Positions 1-16,066 are shown, counted from the stretch's first letter. The stretch: DNA of 64,000 nucleotides from Pseudomonas sp. MWU13-2100 (GCF_023242365.1 NZ_JALLIX010000035.1:1-64000); one strand, 5' to 3'. Numbers and translations are program-made. The notes: generated by a model from the letters alone, not told the origin.

Positions 1-107
1 GGGTCCGCCTCCTGTAGCGGCTGCATCGGCGCTGCGAGGCTGAAGGGTCATATGCAAGGCTTCGGCGCATGGCTATCATGCCTGCCTCATTGTGAGTCGA
101 GACCTGC

Positions 108-1067
108 ATGCTGACGTTGTTGAAACTCCTCAAAGATGGTCGATTCCACTCCGGGCAAGCGCTGGGGGCGGCGTTAGGCGTCAGTCGCAGCGCTGTTTGG
201 AAGCAGCTCCAGCAACTGGAGGCGGAGTTCGGGCTGGTTATCCATAAAGTCCGTGGTCGGGGTTATCAGCTCGCCAACCCGCTGGTGCTGTTGAGCGAAC
301 TCGAGATCGCCGCTGCAAAAACCTCGGCCTCCTGGCCGGTGCATGTCTACGACACCATTGACTCAACCAATGCCGAGGCGCTGCGCCTGGCGGAGAAAGG
401 TGTTGTTGCACCTTTCATCGTGGTGGCCGAACGGCAGACCGCAGGGCGAGGGCGTCGGGGGAGGCAATGGGTCAGTCCGTTCGCGGAAAATATCTATTAC
501 AGTCTGCTGCTCAGGATCGACGGCGGCATGCGCCAGCTGGAAGGCCTGAGCCTGGTGGTTGGCCTGGCTGTTTTAAACACATTGCGTGAGCTGGGCATCG
601 TCCGGGCAGGGCTGAAATGGCCCAATGACGTCCTGGTCGACAATAAAAAGATCGCCGGCATTCTGCTTGAGTTGGTTGGCGACCCGGCGGATGTCTGTCA
701 CGTCGTGCTCGGGGTCGGGATCAACGTCAATATGCAGGTTGCCGAGCAGGTGGATCAGCTATGGACGTCTGCTCGGCTGGAGACGGGGCGCTTGATCGAT
801 CGCAACCAGCTGATCGCCAGCCTGGGAGAAAAGCTGCGATTCTATCTGGAGTGGCACCAGTCCTCCGGTTTCTCCGCGATCCAGGCCGAGTGGGAGCAGA
901 ATCATCTCTGGCAAGGACGCAAGGTTGCCCTGGTTGCCGGGGTGAGCCAGGTCGAAGGGATCGTGCTGGGCATCGATCAGCAGGGTGCGCTTCGCTTGCA
1001 GGTGGATGGCGTGGAAAAGGTCTTCAGTGGCGGCGAACTCAGCTTGCGCTTGCGCGATGATGCTTGA
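108..1067 (+). CDS. birA: Bifunctional biotin-[acetyl-CoA-carboxylase] ligase / biotin operon repressor BirA
   Basis: 319 aa. BirA activates biotin with ATP and transfers it to the biotin carboxyl carrier protein of acetyl-CoA carboxylase in the cytoplasm; the long form also represses biotin genes. An N-terminal winged helix-turn-helix (about residues 1-60, with VSRSAVWKQL) identifies the repressor-type class. The catalytic domain shows the biotinyl-AMP loop GRGRRG at 113-118 and KWPND at 170-174, with conserved lysines at 180-181; the small C-terminal domain is present. The length matches E. coli BirA (321 aa). The stop lies inside the start region of the coaX remnant, so the two were translationally coupled, as in other pseudomonads. 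Confidence is high. Confidence 0.97.
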   Translation: MLTLLKLLKDGRFHSGQALGAALGVSRSAVWKQLQQLEAEFGLVIHKVRGRGYQLANPLVLLSELEIAAAKTSASWPVHVYDTIDSTNAEALRLAEKGVVAPFIVVAERQTAGRGRRGRQWVSPFAENIYYSLLLRIDGGMRQLEGLSLVVGLAVLNTLRELGIVRAGLKWPNDVLVDNKKIAGILLELVGDPADVCHVVLGVGINVNMQVAEQVDQLWTSARLETGRLIDRNQLIASLGEKLRFYLEWHQSSGFSAIQAEWEQNHLWQGRKVALVAGVSQVEGIVLGIDQQGALRLQVDGVEKVFSGGELSLRLRDDA

Positions 1068-1161
1068 GTTCGAGGCCGCTAGCGGTTTTAGCGCGGGGCG
1101 GGCGCATCAAGTGCCCGTCCTGGTATTGGTTGGCTTGGCGGTGGCGTGTCCGCTCGATTGA
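1057..1161 (+). pseudogene. coaX: Remnant of type III pantothenate kinase gene coaX (internal in-frame deletion)
   Basis: In Pseudomonas the gene between birA and the SPOR protein is coaX (about 249 codons), which makes 4'-phosphopantothenate, the first step of CoA synthesis. Here only 34 codons remain. The ATGATG overlaps the birA stop exactly as a coaX start should, and the first residues MMLEFE resemble the family's MILELD. The last residues LVLVGLAVACPLD match the conserved C-terminus I remember (LVFVGLALACPI in P. aeruginosa). The reading frame from start to stop is open. All kinase motifs (the DxGNS phosphate loop, GLDRW and the ACLVIDLGTA region) are gone, so it cannot be functional. 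Deletion is seen; the parent gene is inferred from family knowledge. Confidence 0.8.
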
Positions 1162-1168
1162 GGTTCCT

Positions 1169-1615
1169 ATGCGTTGGTTGTTTCTGTTGCTGTTGGTGCT
1201 CAATGGTGTCTATTACGTCTGGCACCAGCAGGAAGCGCCCTTGAGGGCCAAGGAGGTCGCCCCTCTTTCGCTGTATCGCAGTGCTCACCAGGATATCCAG
1301 TTGCTGAGCGAGTCGGATGGCGCTGGCGGGCGCCGTGCAGTCTCCGCGGCGCCGGAGCGCGAGGGTGATTGTGTCTATCTGGGCGCCGTGGCTCGCCAGG
1401 ATCTGGCGCAGACCATTGTCCAGCGTCTTCAGGGCAGCAATATCAAGGCGCGGGTCGGACAGGTCAATCTGCCGGATTCAGCCGGTTACTGGGTGCGCAT
1501 CGCACCTGAAAGCCAGCATTTGCTGGACGATGCCCTGTTGCAGAACCTTGCTAAAGAATTCAATGAGTTAAAACATAAAATAATGCCATGCGAAGGCATT
1601 GCAACTGTCGAATAG
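1169..1615 (+). CDS. SPOR-domain-like single-pass membrane protein
   Basis: 148 aa from the ATG at 1169. An earlier in-frame start at 1064 would run through the coaX remnant in another frame and is rejected. A hydrophobic N-terminal helix (residues 2-17, LFLLLLVLNGVYYV) anchors it in the inner membrane. A variable linker follows, and the C-terminal half (about 66-148, starting near CVYLGAVA) resembles the SPOR peptidoglycan-binding fold; the equivalent gene at this locus in other Pseudomonas is annotated as SPOR domain protein. The start is 7 bases after the coaX remnant stop, so birA, coaX and this gene form one operon. Its exact function is not known to me. Confidence 0.8.
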   Translation: MRWLFLLLLVLNGVYYVWHQQEAPLRAKEVAPLSLYRSAHQDIQLLSESDGAGGRRAVSAAPEREGDCVYLGAVARQDLAQTIVQRLQGSNIKARVGQVNLPDSAGYWVRIAPESQHLLDDALLQNLAKEFNELKHKIMPCEGIATVE

Positions 1616-1627
1616 TTTGAATAGAAT
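1599..1627 (+). promoter_or_regulatory. Candidate upstream promoter of the tRNA cluster
   Basis: TTGCAA at 1599-1604, a 17-base spacer and TAGAAT at 1622-1627, overlapping the end of the SPOR-protein gene. The bases after the -10 are GC-rich (GGCGCCC), as in stringently controlled promoters. The -10 is the same as in the stronger promoter at 1717-1744. A hairpin (CCCGCTTCG at 1632-1640 with CGAAGCGGG at 1669-1677) lies between the two. Not tested. Confidence 0.4.
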
Positions 1628-1716
1628 GGCGCCCGCTTCGCAGTGAACACCTCTTGAGGGATTGGCTACGAAGCGGGTCAACGCAGCTAACCTCATAATT
1701 TAAATGAGAAAAATGC

Positions 1717-1744
1717 TTGACAGAAGGCTGACATGATGTAGAAT
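1717..1744 (+). promoter_or_regulatory. Sigma70 promoter of the tRNA-Tyr/Gly/Thr cluster
   Basis: TTGACA at 1717-1722, 16-base spacer, TAGAAT at 1739-1744, and a GC-rich discriminator, 13 bases before the tRNA-Tyr 5' end. The same TAGAAT -10 appears in the rpsJ and rpsH promoters of this window. Confidence 0.8.
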
Positions 1745-1757
1745 GTCGGCTCGCTTA

Positions 1758-1842
<85 letters not shown>

Positions 1843-1867
1843 TATTTAAGCGTGAGCTGCAAGCTCC

Positions 1868-1941
<74 letters not shown>

Positions 1942-1967
1942 AGTTTGCTGTTTGTGCACCGTGTTTC

Positions 1968-2043
1968 GCTCTTGTAGCTCAGTTGGTAGAGCACACCCTT
2001 GGTAAGGGTGAGGTCAGCGGTTCAAATCCGCTCAAGAGCTCCA
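1968..2043 (+). tRNA. tRNA-Thr (anticodon GGT)
   Basis: 76 bases with encoded CCA. Acceptor GCTCTTG pairs with CAAGAGC. Anticodon stem CACCC/GGGTG encloses loop TTGGTAA, with GGT at 2001-2003; the T arm contains GCGGTTCAAATCCGC. Confidence 0.97.
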
Positions 2044-2050
2044 TAATAAC

Positions 2051-2082
2051 AAGGCAGATATGCAAATATCTGCCTTTGTTTT
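2051..2082 (+). terminator. Hairpin after the tRNA cluster
   Basis: AAGGCAGATAT (2051-2061), loop GCAA, ATATCTGCCTT (2066-2076), then TGTTTT. The 11-bp stem and T-rich tail fit an intrinsic terminator or processing site between tRNA-Thr and tuf. Confidence 0.65.
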
Positions 2083-2106
2083 AATGGCTGATGTAGCTTG
2101 TATAAT
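2076..2106 (+). promoter_or_regulatory. Probable promoter of the first tuf gene
   Basis: A perfect TATAAT at 2101-2106 lies 22 bases before the tuf ATG, implying a very short leader. The best -35 (TTGTTT, 2076-2081, 19-base spacer) lies in the T tail of the preceding hairpin and is weak. Confidence 0.45.
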
Positions 2107-2128
2107 TCTTCTCCTGAGGGTGATTTCG

Positions 2129-3322
2129 ATGGCTAAGGAAAAGTTCGAACGTAATAAGCCGCACGTCAACGTGGGTACCATTGGTCACGTCGACCACGGT
2201 AAAACTACGCTCACTGCTGCCTTGACTCGTGTCTGCTCCGAAGTGTTCGGTTCGGCCAAGGTCGACTTCGACAAGATCGATAGCGCCCCAGAAGAAAAAG
2301 CTCGCGGCATCACCATCAACACCGCTCACGTTGAATACGATTCGGCCGTGCGTCACTACGCACACGTTGACTGTCCAGGTCACGCTGACTACGTAAAAAA
2401 CATGATTACCGGTGCTGCGCAGATGGATGGCGCGATCCTGGTTTGCTCGGCCGCTGATGGTCCGATGCCGCAAACCCGTGAGCACATCCTGTTGTCCCGT
2501 CAGGTGGGTGTTCCCTATATCGTGGTTTTCCTGAACAAGGCTGACCTGGTAGACGACGCCGAGCTGTTGGAACTGGTTGAGATGGAAGTGCGCGATCTGC
2601 TGAGCACTTACGATTTCCCAGGTGACGACACGCCAATCATTATCGGTTCCGCGCGTATGGCGCTGGAAGGTAATGATGAAAATGGCATGGGTACCTCGGC
2701 TGTCAAGAAGCTGGTTGAAACTCTGGACAGCTACATTCCTGAGCCTGAGCGGGCAATCGACAAGCCGTTCCTGATGCCGATCGAGGACGTGTTCTCGATC
2801 TCTGGTCGCGGTACCGTTGTGACTGGTCGTATTGAACGCGGTATTGTTCGTGTTCAAGATCCACTGGAAATCGTAGGTCTGCGTGACACTGCTGTCACCA
2901 CCTGCACCGGTGTTGAAATGTTTCGTAAACTGCTCGACGAAGGTCGTGCAGGTGAAAACTGCGGCGTTCTGCTGCGCGGCACCAAGCGTGACGACGTTGA
3001 GCGTGGCCAGGTACTGGTCAAGCCGGGTTCGGTCAAGCCGCACACCAAGTTCACCGCGGAAGTTTACGTTCTGAGCAAGGAAGAAGGCGGTCGTCATACG
3101 CCGTTCTTCAAGGGCTACCGTCCACAGTTCTACTTCCGTACGACTGATGTGACCGGTAACTGCGAACTGCCGGAAGGCGTCGAAATGGTAATGCCAGGTG
3201 ACAACATTCAGATGACTGTCACTCTGATCAAGACCATTGCGATGGAAGATGGCTTGCGTTTCGCTATCCGTGAGGGCGGTCGTACCGTCGGCGCGGGTGT
3301 GGTGGCGAAAGTAATCGAATAA
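2129..3322 (+). CDS. tuf: Elongation factor Tu (first copy)
   Basis: 397 aa GTPase that delivers aminoacyl-tRNA to the ribosomal A site. The start is the ATG at 2129 (MAKEKFERNKPHV), not the in-frame ATG at 2060, which lies inside the tRNA terminator. Domain 1 carries GHVDHGKT (19-26), RGITI, DCPGH and NKAD; domains 2 and 3 follow at full length. It differs from the second copy at 18701 at about 17 positions (for example KFERNK versus KFDRSL, and the region around residues 71-74 and 186-230), but the last 130 or so residues are identical apart from a Val/Ile change near the end. This pattern suggests gene conversion of the 3' part. Transcribed with or just after the tRNAs. Confidence 0.97.
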   Translation: MAKEKFERNKPHVNVGTIGHVDHGKTTLTAALTRVCSEVFGSAKVDFDKIDSAPEEKARGITINTAHVEYDSAVRHYAHVDCPGHADYVKNMITGAAQMDGAILVCSAADGPMPQTREHILLSRQVGVPYIVVFLNKADLVDDAELLELVEMEVRDLLSTYDFPGDDTPIIIGSARMALEGNDENGMGTSAVKKLVETLDSYIPEPERAIDKPFLMPIEDVFSISGRGTVVTGRIERGIVRVQDPLEIVGLRDTAVTTCTGVEMFRKLLDEGRAGENCGVLLRGTKRDDVERGQVLVKPGSVKPHTKFTAEVYVLSKEEGGRHTPFFKGYRPQFYFRTTDVTGNCELPEGVEMVMPGDNIQMTVTLIKTIAMEDGLRFAIREGGRTVGAGVVAKVIE

Positions 3323-3326
3323 GTAG

Positions 3327-3355
3327 TTGAAATGCCTCTCTCAGGTCGACATAAT
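3327..3355 (+). promoter_or_regulatory. Possible promoter for tRNA-Trp-secE-nusG
   Basis: TTGAAA (3327-3332), 17 bases, CATAAT (3350-3355). It overlaps an imperfect hairpin (CAGGTCGAC 3342-3350 with GTCGGCCTG 3357-3365, one G-T pair) that may instead or also end the tuf transcript. Confidence 0.4.
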
Positions 3356-3376
3356 GGTCGGCCTGATTCAAGTTTT

Positions 3377-3452
3377 AGGTCAGTAGCTCAATTGGCAGAG
3401 CGACGGTCTCCAAAACCGTAGGTTGGGGGTTCGATTCCCTCCTGACCTGCCA
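3377..3452 (+). tRNA. tRNA-Trp (anticodon CCA)
   Basis: 76 bases with encoded 3' CCA. Acceptor AGGTCAG pairs with CTGACCT. Anticodon stem ACGGT/ACCGT encloses loop CTCCAAA, with CCA at 3410-3412; the T arm contains GGGTTCGATTCCC. It precedes secE, as in E. coli-like and Pseudomonas genomes. Confidence 0.97.
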
Positions 3453-3497
3453 GATTCACTCGGTGTGTCTGGCTTTCTTTTCACAGGATTCTCTTAG

Positions 3498-3866
3498 ATG
3501 ACCTCCAACGCTGAAGCCCAAGGCTCTCGCTTCGATCTTCTCAAGTGGCTCGTCGTAGTCGCTTTGGTGGTGATTGGTGTTGTTGGCAACCAGTACTATC
3601 ATGGTTCGCCGATCCTGTACCGCGTACTGGCTCTGCTTGTCATTGCTGCTGTAGCTGCCTTTGTAGGCCTGCAGACGGCGAAAGGCAAGTCGTTCTTCGT
3701 GCTGGCAAAGGAAGCTCGTACCGAGATTCGTAAAGTCGTATGGCCGACTCGCCAAGAAACCACGCAGACCACGTTGATCGTGGTGGCTGTTGTTCTGGTA
3801 ATGGCGTTGCTGTTGTGGGGGCTTGATTCCCTGCTCGGCTGGCTTGTTTCCTCGATTGTAGGCTAA
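3498..3866 (+). CDS. secE: Preprotein translocase subunit SecE
   Basis: 122 aa inner-membrane protein that clamps SecY in the Sec translocon. Three transmembrane helices are visible (about 15-32, 40-58 and 92-115). The conserved cytoplasmic amphipathic motif EIRKVVWPTRQET lies just before the last helix, which is the signature of SecE. The three-helix length fits gammaproteobacterial SecE (127 aa in E. coli). It lies 9 bases before nusG in the same operon. Confidence 0.97.
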   Translation: MTSNAEAQGSRFDLLKWLVVVALVVIGVVGNQYYHGSPILYRVLALLVIAAVAAFVGLQTAKGKSFFVLAKEARTEIRKVVWPTRQETTQTTLIVVAVVLVMALLLWGLDSLLGWLVSSIVG

Positions 3867-3875
3867 GGGTGTCCC

Positions 3876-4409
3876 GTGGCTAAGCGTTGGTACGTTGTGC
3901 ATGCTTACTCGGGTTACGAGAAGCATGTGATGCGCTCGTTGGTCGAGCGCGTAAAGCTGGCAGGCATGGAAGATGGCTTCGGCGAAATTCTGGTCCCTAC
4001 TGAAGAAGTAGTGGAAATGCGTAACGGCCAGAAGCGCAAGAGCGAACGTAAGTTCTTCCCTGGCTATGTGCTGGTGCAGATGGACATGAACGAGGGGACT
4101 TGGCACTTGGTCAAGGACACGCCTCGGGTGATGGGTTTCATCGGCGGTACCGCCGACAAGCCTGCGCCGATCACCGACAAAGAGGCAGAAGCTATTCTGC
4201 GTCGTGTCGCTGATGGTAGCGACAAACCGAAGCCGAAGACGTTGTTCGAGCCGGGCGAAGTCGTACGTGTTACCGATGGTCCGTTCGCTGATTTCAACGG
4301 CACTGTCGAAGAGGTCAACTACGAAAAGAGCCGCATCCAGGTGGCCGTGCTCATTTTCGGACGCTCTACTCCGGTAGAGTTGGAGTTCAGTCAGGTCGAA
4401 AAGGTCTAG
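3876..4409 (+). CDS. nusG: Transcription termination/antitermination factor NusG
   Basis: 177 aa from a GTG start (MAKRWYVVHAYSGYEK). NusG binds the clamp of RNA polymerase through its N-terminal NGN domain (about 1-120). Its C-terminal KOW domain (about 125-177, FEPGEVVRVTDGPFADFNG) contacts Rho or S10. The length is close to E. coli NusG (181). It is followed by a strong terminator, which separates it from rplK. Confidence 0.97.
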   Translation: MAKRWYVVHAYSGYEKHVMRSLVERVKLAGMEDGFGEILVPTEEVVEMRNGQKRKSERKFFPGYVLVQMDMNEGTWHLVKDTPRVMGFIGGTADKPAPITDKEAEAILRRVADGSDKPKPKTLFEPGEVVRVTDGPFADFNGTVEEVNYEKSRIQVAVLIFGRSTPVELEFSQVEKV

Positions 4410-4424
4410 CTGAACAAGCATCCC

Positions 4425-4454
4425 AACCCCACAGTCCAAGGCTGTGGGGTTTTG
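4425..4454 (+). terminator. Terminator after nusG
   Basis: AACCCCACAG (4425-4434) pairs with CTGTGGGGTT (4442-4451), 7-base loop, followed by TTGT. It separates secE-nusG from the L11 operon. Confidence 0.85.
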
Positions 4455-4526
4455 TCGTCACTGGGATAAACGCGCAAGTAACCGGGGAGCCTTTCGAGGC
4501 GCTAGAACCCGTAATTGGAGTGCCTC

Positions 4527-4958
4527 ATGGCCAAGAAGATTACCGCTTACATCAAGCTGCAAGTGAAGGCCGCCCAGGCCAACCCTAGCCCACCCGTCGG
4601 TCCAGCTCTGGGTCAGCACGGCGTGAACATCATGGAGTTCTGCAAGGCCTTCAACGCCCGTACCCAGGGTCTTGAACCAGGTCTGCCGACGCCTGTGATC
4701 ATCACTGTTTACAGTGACCGCAGCTTCACTTTCGAAACCAAGTCCACCCCGGCTTCGGTTCTGCTGAAAAAGGCCGCTGGCCTGACCAGCGGTTCCGCTC
4801 GTCCGAACACCGTTAAGGTTGGCACCGTGACCCGTGCTCAGCTGGAAGAAATCGCGAAAACCAAAAACGCGGATCTGACTGCAGCTGATATGGATGCAGC
4901 CGTGCGTACCATCGCCGGTTCTGCTCGTAGCATGGGCCTTAACGTGGAGGGTGTGTAA
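4527..4958 (+). CDS. rplK: 50S ribosomal protein L11
   Basis: 143 aa from the ATG at 4527 (MAKKITAYIKLQ), preceded by GGAG; the upstream in-frame ATG at 4515 has no ribosome site. L11 binds 23S rRNA in the GTPase-associated centre and is needed for RelA activation. The proline-rich N-terminal segment NPSPPVGPALGQHGVNI is the family signature. The TAA stop overlaps the rplA ATG by one base, giving coupled translation. In E. coli this operon is repressed by L1 binding the mRNA leader. Confidence 0.97.
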   Translation: MAKKITAYIKLQVKAAQANPSPPVGPALGQHGVNIMEFCKAFNARTQGLEPGLPTPVIITVYSDRSFTFETKSTPASVLLKKAAGLTSGSARPNTVKVGTVTRAQLEEIAKTKNADLTAADMDAAVRTIAGSARSMGLNVEGV

Positions 4959-5653
4959 TGGCTAAGCTGACCAAGCGCCAAAAGGCTATCGCCGGCAAAA
5001 TCGAAGCAGGCAAGGCCTACAACTTTGTAGAAGCCGCTGCTCTGCTGTCCGAGCTGTCGACTGTCAAGTTCAGCGAGTCGTTTGACGTTGCTGTAAACCT
5101 GGGCGTTGACCCACGTAAATCCGACCAGGTCGTACGTAGCGCTACTGTGCTGCCACACGGCACTGGCAAAACCGTTCGCGTTGCTGTGTTCACCCAGGGC
5201 CCGGCTGCTGAAGCCGCTCTGGCTGCCGGCGCCGATCGCGTTGGCATGGACGACCTGGCTGCCGAAATGAAAGGCGGCGACCTGAACTATGACGTGGTCA
5301 TTGCTTCCCCGGACGCAATGCGTGTTGTCGGTCAACTGGGTCAGATCCTCGGTCCACGTGGCCTGATGCCTAACCCGAAAGTCGGCACCGTAACCCCTGA
5401 CGTCGCCACCGCGGTGAAAAACGCCAAGGCCGGTCAGGTTCGTTATCGCACCGACAAGAACGGTATTATCCACACCTCCGTTGGCAAGATCGGCTTCGAT
5501 GCCGTCAAGCTGAAGGAAAACGTTGAAGCCCTGATCGCTGACCTGAAGCGTATCAAGCCAGCTTCCTCGAAAGGTATCTACGTCAAGCGCGTTACCCTGA
5601 GCACCACCATGGGTCCAGGCCTGGTCATCGACCAAAGCTCGCTGGAAGCGTAA
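4958..5653 (+). CDS. rplA: 50S ribosomal protein L1
   Basis: 231 aa. L1 forms the mobile stalk at the ribosomal E site and in E. coli represses its own L11-L1 mRNA. The signature around residues 125-145 (ILGPRGLMPNPKVGTVTPDV) is present, and the length is close to E. coli L1 (234). The second gene of the pair is coupled to rplK by a one-base overlap. About 200 bases of leader follow before rplJ. Confidence 0.97.
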   Translation: MAKLTKRQKAIAGKIEAGKAYNFVEAAALLSELSTVKFSESFDVAVNLGVDPRKSDQVVRSATVLPHGTGKTVRVAVFTQGPAAEAALAAGADRVGMDDLAAEMKGGDLNYDVVIASPDAMRVVGQLGQILGPRGLMPNPKVGTVTPDVATAVKNAKAGQVRYRTDKNGIIHTSVGKIGFDAVKLKENVEALIADLKRIKPASSKGIYVKRVTLSTTMGPGLVIDQSSLEA

Positions 5654-5852
5654 GACACGCATTGGCGCAAGCGATTGCGTCAATCGAAAAAATTGGGGTC
5701 CCTGCCTGGCGGGGGCTATCCAAGACCGTAGGCGGCGCAAGTCTTAAACCTCAAGCCTACGCAGATGGTGCTCCCGGTTCCTTACCGAATCAGACACCAA
5801 AACGACATCCGGCTTCGGCCAGATGAAACGGTAACAAGCAGGAGTTAAACCC
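5654..5852 (+). promoter_or_regulatory. rplJ leader, probable L10 autoregulatory region
   Basis: A 199-base non-coding leader before rplJ with several short helices (for example TGGCGCAAGCG..., and CCTGCCTGGCGGGGG near 5700-5715). In gammaproteobacteria the L10(L12)4 complex binds this leader and represses rplJL. Position supports the role; I did not fold it rigorously. Confidence 0.5.
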
Positions 5853-6353
5853 GTGGCAATTAAACTCGAAGACAAGAAGGCCATCGTCGCTGAAGTCAAC
5901 GAGGCTGCCAAAGTCGCTCTGTCCGCTGTCGTGGCTGATGCCCGTGGCGTAACAGTAAGCGCGATGACCGGACTCCGTAAAGAGGCCCGCGAAGCTGGCG
6001 TATACGTACGTGTCGTACGTAACACCCTGCTCAAGCGCGCTGTTGAAGGCACCGAGTACTCGGTTCTCAACGACGTGTTCAAAGGCCCGACCCTGATTGC
6101 TTTCTCCAAGGAACACCCGGGCGCTGCTGCTCGTCTGTTCAAAGAGTTCGCAAAGGGTCAGGACAAGTTCGAGATCAAGGCAGCTGCGTTTGAGGGCAAG
6201 TTCCTCGCAGCGAATCAGATCGACGTACTGGCAACCTTGCCGACCCGTAACGAAGCTATCTCCCAGCTGATGAGCGTGATTCAAGGCGCTACCAGCAAGT
6301 TGGCTCGTACTCTGGCGGCTATTCGCGACCAGAAAGAAGCCGCGGCAGCCTGA
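5853..6353 (+). CDS. rplJ: 50S ribosomal protein L10
   Basis: 166 aa from a GTG start with AGGAG about ten bases upstream (MAIKLEDKKAIVAEV). L10 is the base of the L7/L12 stalk. The N-terminal rRNA-binding domain includes KNTLLKRAVEGTE-type sequence (RNTLLKRAVEGTEYS) and the C-terminal helix that binds L12 dimers ends in KEAAAA. The length matches E. coli L10 (165). Confidence 0.97.
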   Translation: MAIKLEDKKAIVAEVNEAAKVALSAVVADARGVTVSAMTGLRKEAREAGVYVRVVRNTLLKRAVEGTEYSVLNDVFKGPTLIAFSKEHPGAAARLFKEFAKGQDKFEIKAAAFEGKFLAANQIDVLATLPTRNEAISQLMSVIQGATSKLARTLAAIRDQKEAAAA

Positions 6354-6431
6354 GGCTGAGCACTTCTTTTCGCGTATTTTTGTTTATTTCGATGGTCGCG
6401 TAGGCCGTCCCCCAATTCAGGAAATACAGTA

Positions 6432-6797
6432 ATGTCTATCTCCCAAGAAGATATCCTCAACGCCGTAGCTGAAATGTCGGTTCTGCAGGTTGTTGAGCTG
6501 ATCAAAGCTTTCGAAGAAAAATTCGGTGTGACCGCTGCTGCTGCTTCGGCAGGTCCTGCTGCTGCTGCCGCTGTTGTTGAAGAGCAAACTGAATTCAACG
6601 TCATGCTGCTGGAAGCTGGCGAGAAGAAAGTTAACGTGATCAAGGCAGTACGTGAACTGACCGGTCTGGGCCTGAAAGAAGCCAAGGCTGTAGTTGACGG
6701 CGCTCCTGCGCTGGTTCTGGAAGCTGTTGCCAAAGACGCAGCTGACAAAGCCAAAGCAGCACTGGAAGAAGCAGGCGCTAAAGTCGAGCTGAAGTAA
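6432..6797 (+). CDS. rplL: 50S ribosomal protein L7/L12
   Basis: 121 aa acidic stalk protein that recruits translational GTPases. An N-terminal dimerisation helix pair (about 1-33) is followed by an alanine-rich hinge (AAAASAGPAAAAAVV, about 36-52). The globular C-terminal domain has GLGLKEAKAVVDGAP. The length equals E. coli L12. An attenuator lies between it and rpoB. Confidence 0.98.
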   Translation: MSISQEDILNAVAEMSVLQVVELIKAFEEKFGVTAAAASAGPAAAAAVVEEQTEFNVMLLEAGEKKVNVIKAVRELTGLGLKEAKAVVDGAPALVLEAVAKDAADKAKAALEEAGAKVELK

Positions 6798-6843
6798 GCT
6801 TTGACCTTGCGTCTCCAGCCCGAGCGTTAAGCGACAGGCTGAT

Positions 6844-6872
6844 GGCTGGTGGCTCTTGCCACCGGCCTTTTT
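6844..6872 (+). terminator. Attenuator between rplL and rpoB
   Basis: GGCTGGTGG (6844-6852) with CCACCGGCC (6859-6867) and TTTTT. In E. coli a partial terminator at this position lowers rpoBC expression relative to the ribosomal genes; the same role is inferred here. Confidence 0.75.
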
Positions 6873-7018
6873 CCGTTATTGGCGACCGACCCGGTCGGCG
6901 CCTCTAACGTGCTTCAACCACCCGATGCGGTGGCGCAAACCATGGGGTTTGCACGATTTTCTGGCTGCTCCCGTCGGGGAGGGGCCAAACAAGCAGGTGA
7001 CCAAGCTGGGGAACGCTG

Positions 7019-11092
<4,074 letters not shown>

Positions 11093-11156
11093 CACGTGAC
11101 GCGAATCGAGAGCGGGGCTGCATGGCCCGCTCTCTGCTCCGCCAGGAGGAAAGGCC

Positions 11157-15356
<4,200 letters not shown>

Positions 15357-15373
15357 GTTCCGCGGTAGTGAGA

Positions 15374-15453
15374 ACAAGGCCCTGGTAGCCTCCGCCAATG
15401 CCATCGCGAGATTTTTTGTTGCGATGGTTGGTGTGAGGAGATCGGGGCCTTGT
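15374..15453 (+). terminator. Nested hairpin ending the rpoBC transcript
   Basis: Outer stem ACAAGGCCC (15374-15382) with GGGCCTTGT (15445-15453). Inner stem CCATCGC (15401-15407) with GCGATGG (15421-15427), loop containing six T. The outer stem ends one base before the rpsL -35 element. Terminator function is inferred; there is no T run after the outer stem. Confidence 0.5.
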
Positions 15454-15454
15454 C

Positions 15455-15483
15455 TTGACTGGGGACAAGATCCTCTTTAGACT
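15455..15483 (+). promoter_or_regulatory. Promoter of the str operon (rpsL-rpsG-fusA-tuf)
   Basis: TTGACT (15455-15460), 17-base spacer, TAGACT (15478-15483), about 90 bases before rpsL. Confidence 0.75.
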
Positions 15484-15574
15484 CTTGTACCCCTAAATTT
15501 GGCGGGAACTCGTTCCTGCCATTTTGCTTTTCTTGTAAGACAATAGCGTCGCAAGACAACAGTGGAGCTAGTAG

Positions 15575-15946
15575 ATGGCAACTATCAACCAGCTGGTACG
15601 TCAGCCGCGTAAGCGTATCGTCGAGAAATCCGACGTGCCTGCGCTGCAGAACTGCCCGCAACGTCGTGGCGTGTGCACCCGTGTGTACACCACCACGCCG
15701 AAAAAACCTAACTCGGCACTGCGTAAAGTATGCCGTGTGCGCCTGACCAACGGTTTCGAGGTTTCCTCGTACATCGGCGGTGAAGGCCACAACCTGCAAG
15801 AGCACAGCGTGGTGCTGATCCGTGGCGGTCGTGTAAAAGACTTGCCAGGTGTTCGTTACCACACCGTTCGCGGCTCCCTGGATACCTCCGGCGTCAAAGG
15901 TCGTAACCAAGGTCGTTCGAAATACGGTACCAAGCGTCCGAAGTAA
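15575..15946 (+). CDS. rpsL: 30S ribosomal protein S12
   Basis: 123 aa protein of the decoding centre. The loop [13 protein letters not shown] carries the lysine at position 43 (E. coli Lys42) that is mutated in streptomycin resistance, so the sequence is of the sensitive type; the second loop [13 protein letters not shown] (Lys88 region) is also wild type. First gene of the str operon, with a clear promoter 90 bases upstream. Confidence 0.98.
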
Positions 15947-16066
15947 TCGGCCGTTTGCTGCAGTAACTGATTTTTATTTTTTTGAGTCGATAAGAGTAAG
16001 GTCGGGCGTACATCCACTGGGTGTCATGTTCCCGGGCTAACCTGAAGACCGTTTGAGGGCTTATCA

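Noticed and set aside
1064..1168. Longer start of the SPOR protein
   Set aside because: It would overlap the coaX remnant in another frame; the ATG at 1169 directly before the hydrophobic anchor fits.
2060..2128. N-terminal extension of the first EF-Tu
   Set aside because: The segment is the tRNA terminator hairpin and the tuf promoter; EF-Tu starts with MAKEKF at 2129.
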